From positions 550,263 through 614,262 of the forward strand of contig NZ_JANKJG010000001.1 in assembly GCF_024733015.1 (NCBI RefSeq): a DNA stretch of 64,000 nt, read 5' to 3'. A program made the translations under genes and the position numbers. The notes beneath the pieces were generated by a model. That model saw only the letters and a program-made list of their open reading frames with translations. It was not told where the DNA came from and searched no databases. Shown here piece by piece: positions 63,461 to 64,000 of the stretch; positions within the stretch are counted from its first letter, which is position 1; each line of letters opens with the position of its first letter. The DNA comes from Pseudosulfitobacter koreensis (GTDB lineage: Bacteria > Pseudomonadota > Alphaproteobacteria > Rhodobacterales > Rhodobacteraceae).

Positions 63461-64000
63461 GTGCTCTGAGTCTGACGTATCTTACCGGTTCCCTCGGATT
63501 TGATCGAGCTTATCCAAGGCGCGGCGTTCCCGGGTGAGAATATCCTCGGCGGTTTTGGTCCATTTGAAGGGCTTGGGGCTCTCGTTGTGGTACGCCAAAT
63601 AGTCGTAGATCGCGGCCTCAAGATCATCGACGCTGGAATAGCTGCCACGCCGGATGCGCCTTGACGTGATCTCGGCGAAGAACCGTTCGACCAGGTTTAG
63701 CCAAGACGCGCTGGTGGGCGTGAAGTGAAGCTTGAAGCGCGGGTGCTTGTCCAACCAGGCCTTCACCTCGGGCGTCTTGTGGGTGGCGTAGTTGTCGAGC
63801 ACCAGATGCACATCGCGCCGCGTGGGCACAGCCTTGTCGATCTGTCGCAGGAATTTCAGGAACTCTTTTGCACGATGGCGCGGCATGCAATCGCCGATGA
63901 CCGTGCCCGATTTCACGTCCAGCGCCGCGAACAGCGTGGTTGTGCCGTGGCGCTTGTAATCGTGCGTTACGGTCGCGGCACGGCCCTTCTTGAGTGGCAG
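63461..64000 (-). mobile_element. IS630-family insertion sequence, transposase-3' end; continues past right edge
   Basis: The region carries the C-terminal half of an IS630-type transposase running off the window edge. The left boundary is approximate: the sequence after CTA at about 63461 (GTGCTCTGAGTCTGAC) is a candidate terminal inverted repeat, but the other end cannot be seen. IS630 elements insert at TA. Confidence 0.65.
63482..64000 (-). CDS. IS630 family transposase, C-terminal part
   Basis: The reading frame is open to the right edge and gives 172 residues. It shows the DDE-superfamily C-terminal domain: LFAALDVKSG (first Asp), HLVLDNYATHK (second Asp), and HFTPTSASWLNLVERFF with the final Glu, all as in IS630. 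It ends with TAA at 63482. It reads in the same direction as, and straight toward, the ABC operon. Confidence 0.9.
   Translation of the reverse strand: MPLKKGRAATVTHDYKRHGTTTLFAALDVKSGTVIGDCMPRHRAKEFLKFLRQIDKAVPTRRDVHLVLDNYATHKTPEVKAWLDKHPRFKLHFTPTSASWLNLVERFFAEITSRRIRRGSYSSVDDLEAAIYDYLAYHNESPKPFKWTKTAEDILTRERRALDKLDQIRGNR

Noticed and set aside
1..64000. CRISPR arrays, tRNA and rRNA genes, prophage modules
   Set aside because: No regularly spaced direct repeats, no recognisable tRNA or rRNA sequence and no phage structural or integrase genes were seen on either strand.

Overview
The window is 64 kb of a GC-rich alphaproteobacterial chromosome. Gene content and order point to Rhodobacterales (Roseobacter/Rhodobacter type): addA-trxA, hslV/hslU, timA-mltA-smr, fxsA, secB, maf-aroE-coaE-dnaQ, hemJ, rho-mnmE-mnmG-rsmG-parA-parB, hemW-rdgB-rph, hrcA-grpE, mutS, maeB, argG and a PhyR/NepR/EcfG general stress locus. 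This is a judgement from protein families read by eye; no database search was run. Coding density is very high. Only one stretch above 300 bp lacks a gene (14364-14766), and many neighbours overlap by 1-22 nt, including several convergent pairs that share their stop codons. REGION 1 (1-14363): the 3' part of addA, trxA, an orphan KpsC/KpsS-like protein on the minus strand, hslV and hslU separated by a membrane protein, a DUF900-type lipoprotein hydrolase, an MFS transporter, the minus-strand set timA-mltA-smr, fxsA, secB, and the tightly overlapping minus-strand operon maf-aroE-coaE-dnaQ. REGION 2 (14364-22126) looks like the replication and segregation hub of the chromosome. The 403-bp gap between maf and hemJ holds a perfect DnaA box, several near-matches and AT-rich DNA, and genes diverge from it on both sides. 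To its right lie hemJ, rho, mnmE, mnmG, rsmG, parA and parB. Two perfect 16-bp parS palindromes sit at the 5' ends of mnmG and rsmG. REGION 3 (22123-42069) is housekeeping and signalling: hemW-rdgB-rph, hrcA-grpE, mutS, maeB plus a PfkB kinase, msrA, a sulfotransferase-like gene, argG, ilvA, an SDR, an HPt protein, a REC-PP2C regulator, two Nudix hydrolases, hslO and cca. REGION 4 (42070-53183) has a pair of half-size ABC exporters and then the stress regulon core. Divergent sigma-EcfG-type promoters drive phyR one way and nepR-ecfG-HWE kinase the other. The same promoter pattern occurs before a 54-aa membrane protein and, less perfectly, before a formate/nitrite-type channel gene. A receiver-like protein that has lost its phosphoacceptor and a Crp/Fnr regulator lie between them. 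REGION 5 (53250-64000) has a fumarylpyruvate hydrolase/maleylpyruvate isomerase-like pair, a class I cytochrome c, and an eight-gene minus-strand operon of unknown substrate: two ABC permeases, a double-ATPase ABC protein, aldehyde dehydrogenase, SDR, cupin, P1-family peptidase and a TTC38-like TPR protein. An IS630-family transposase is inserted immediately upstream of that operon and runs off the right edge.
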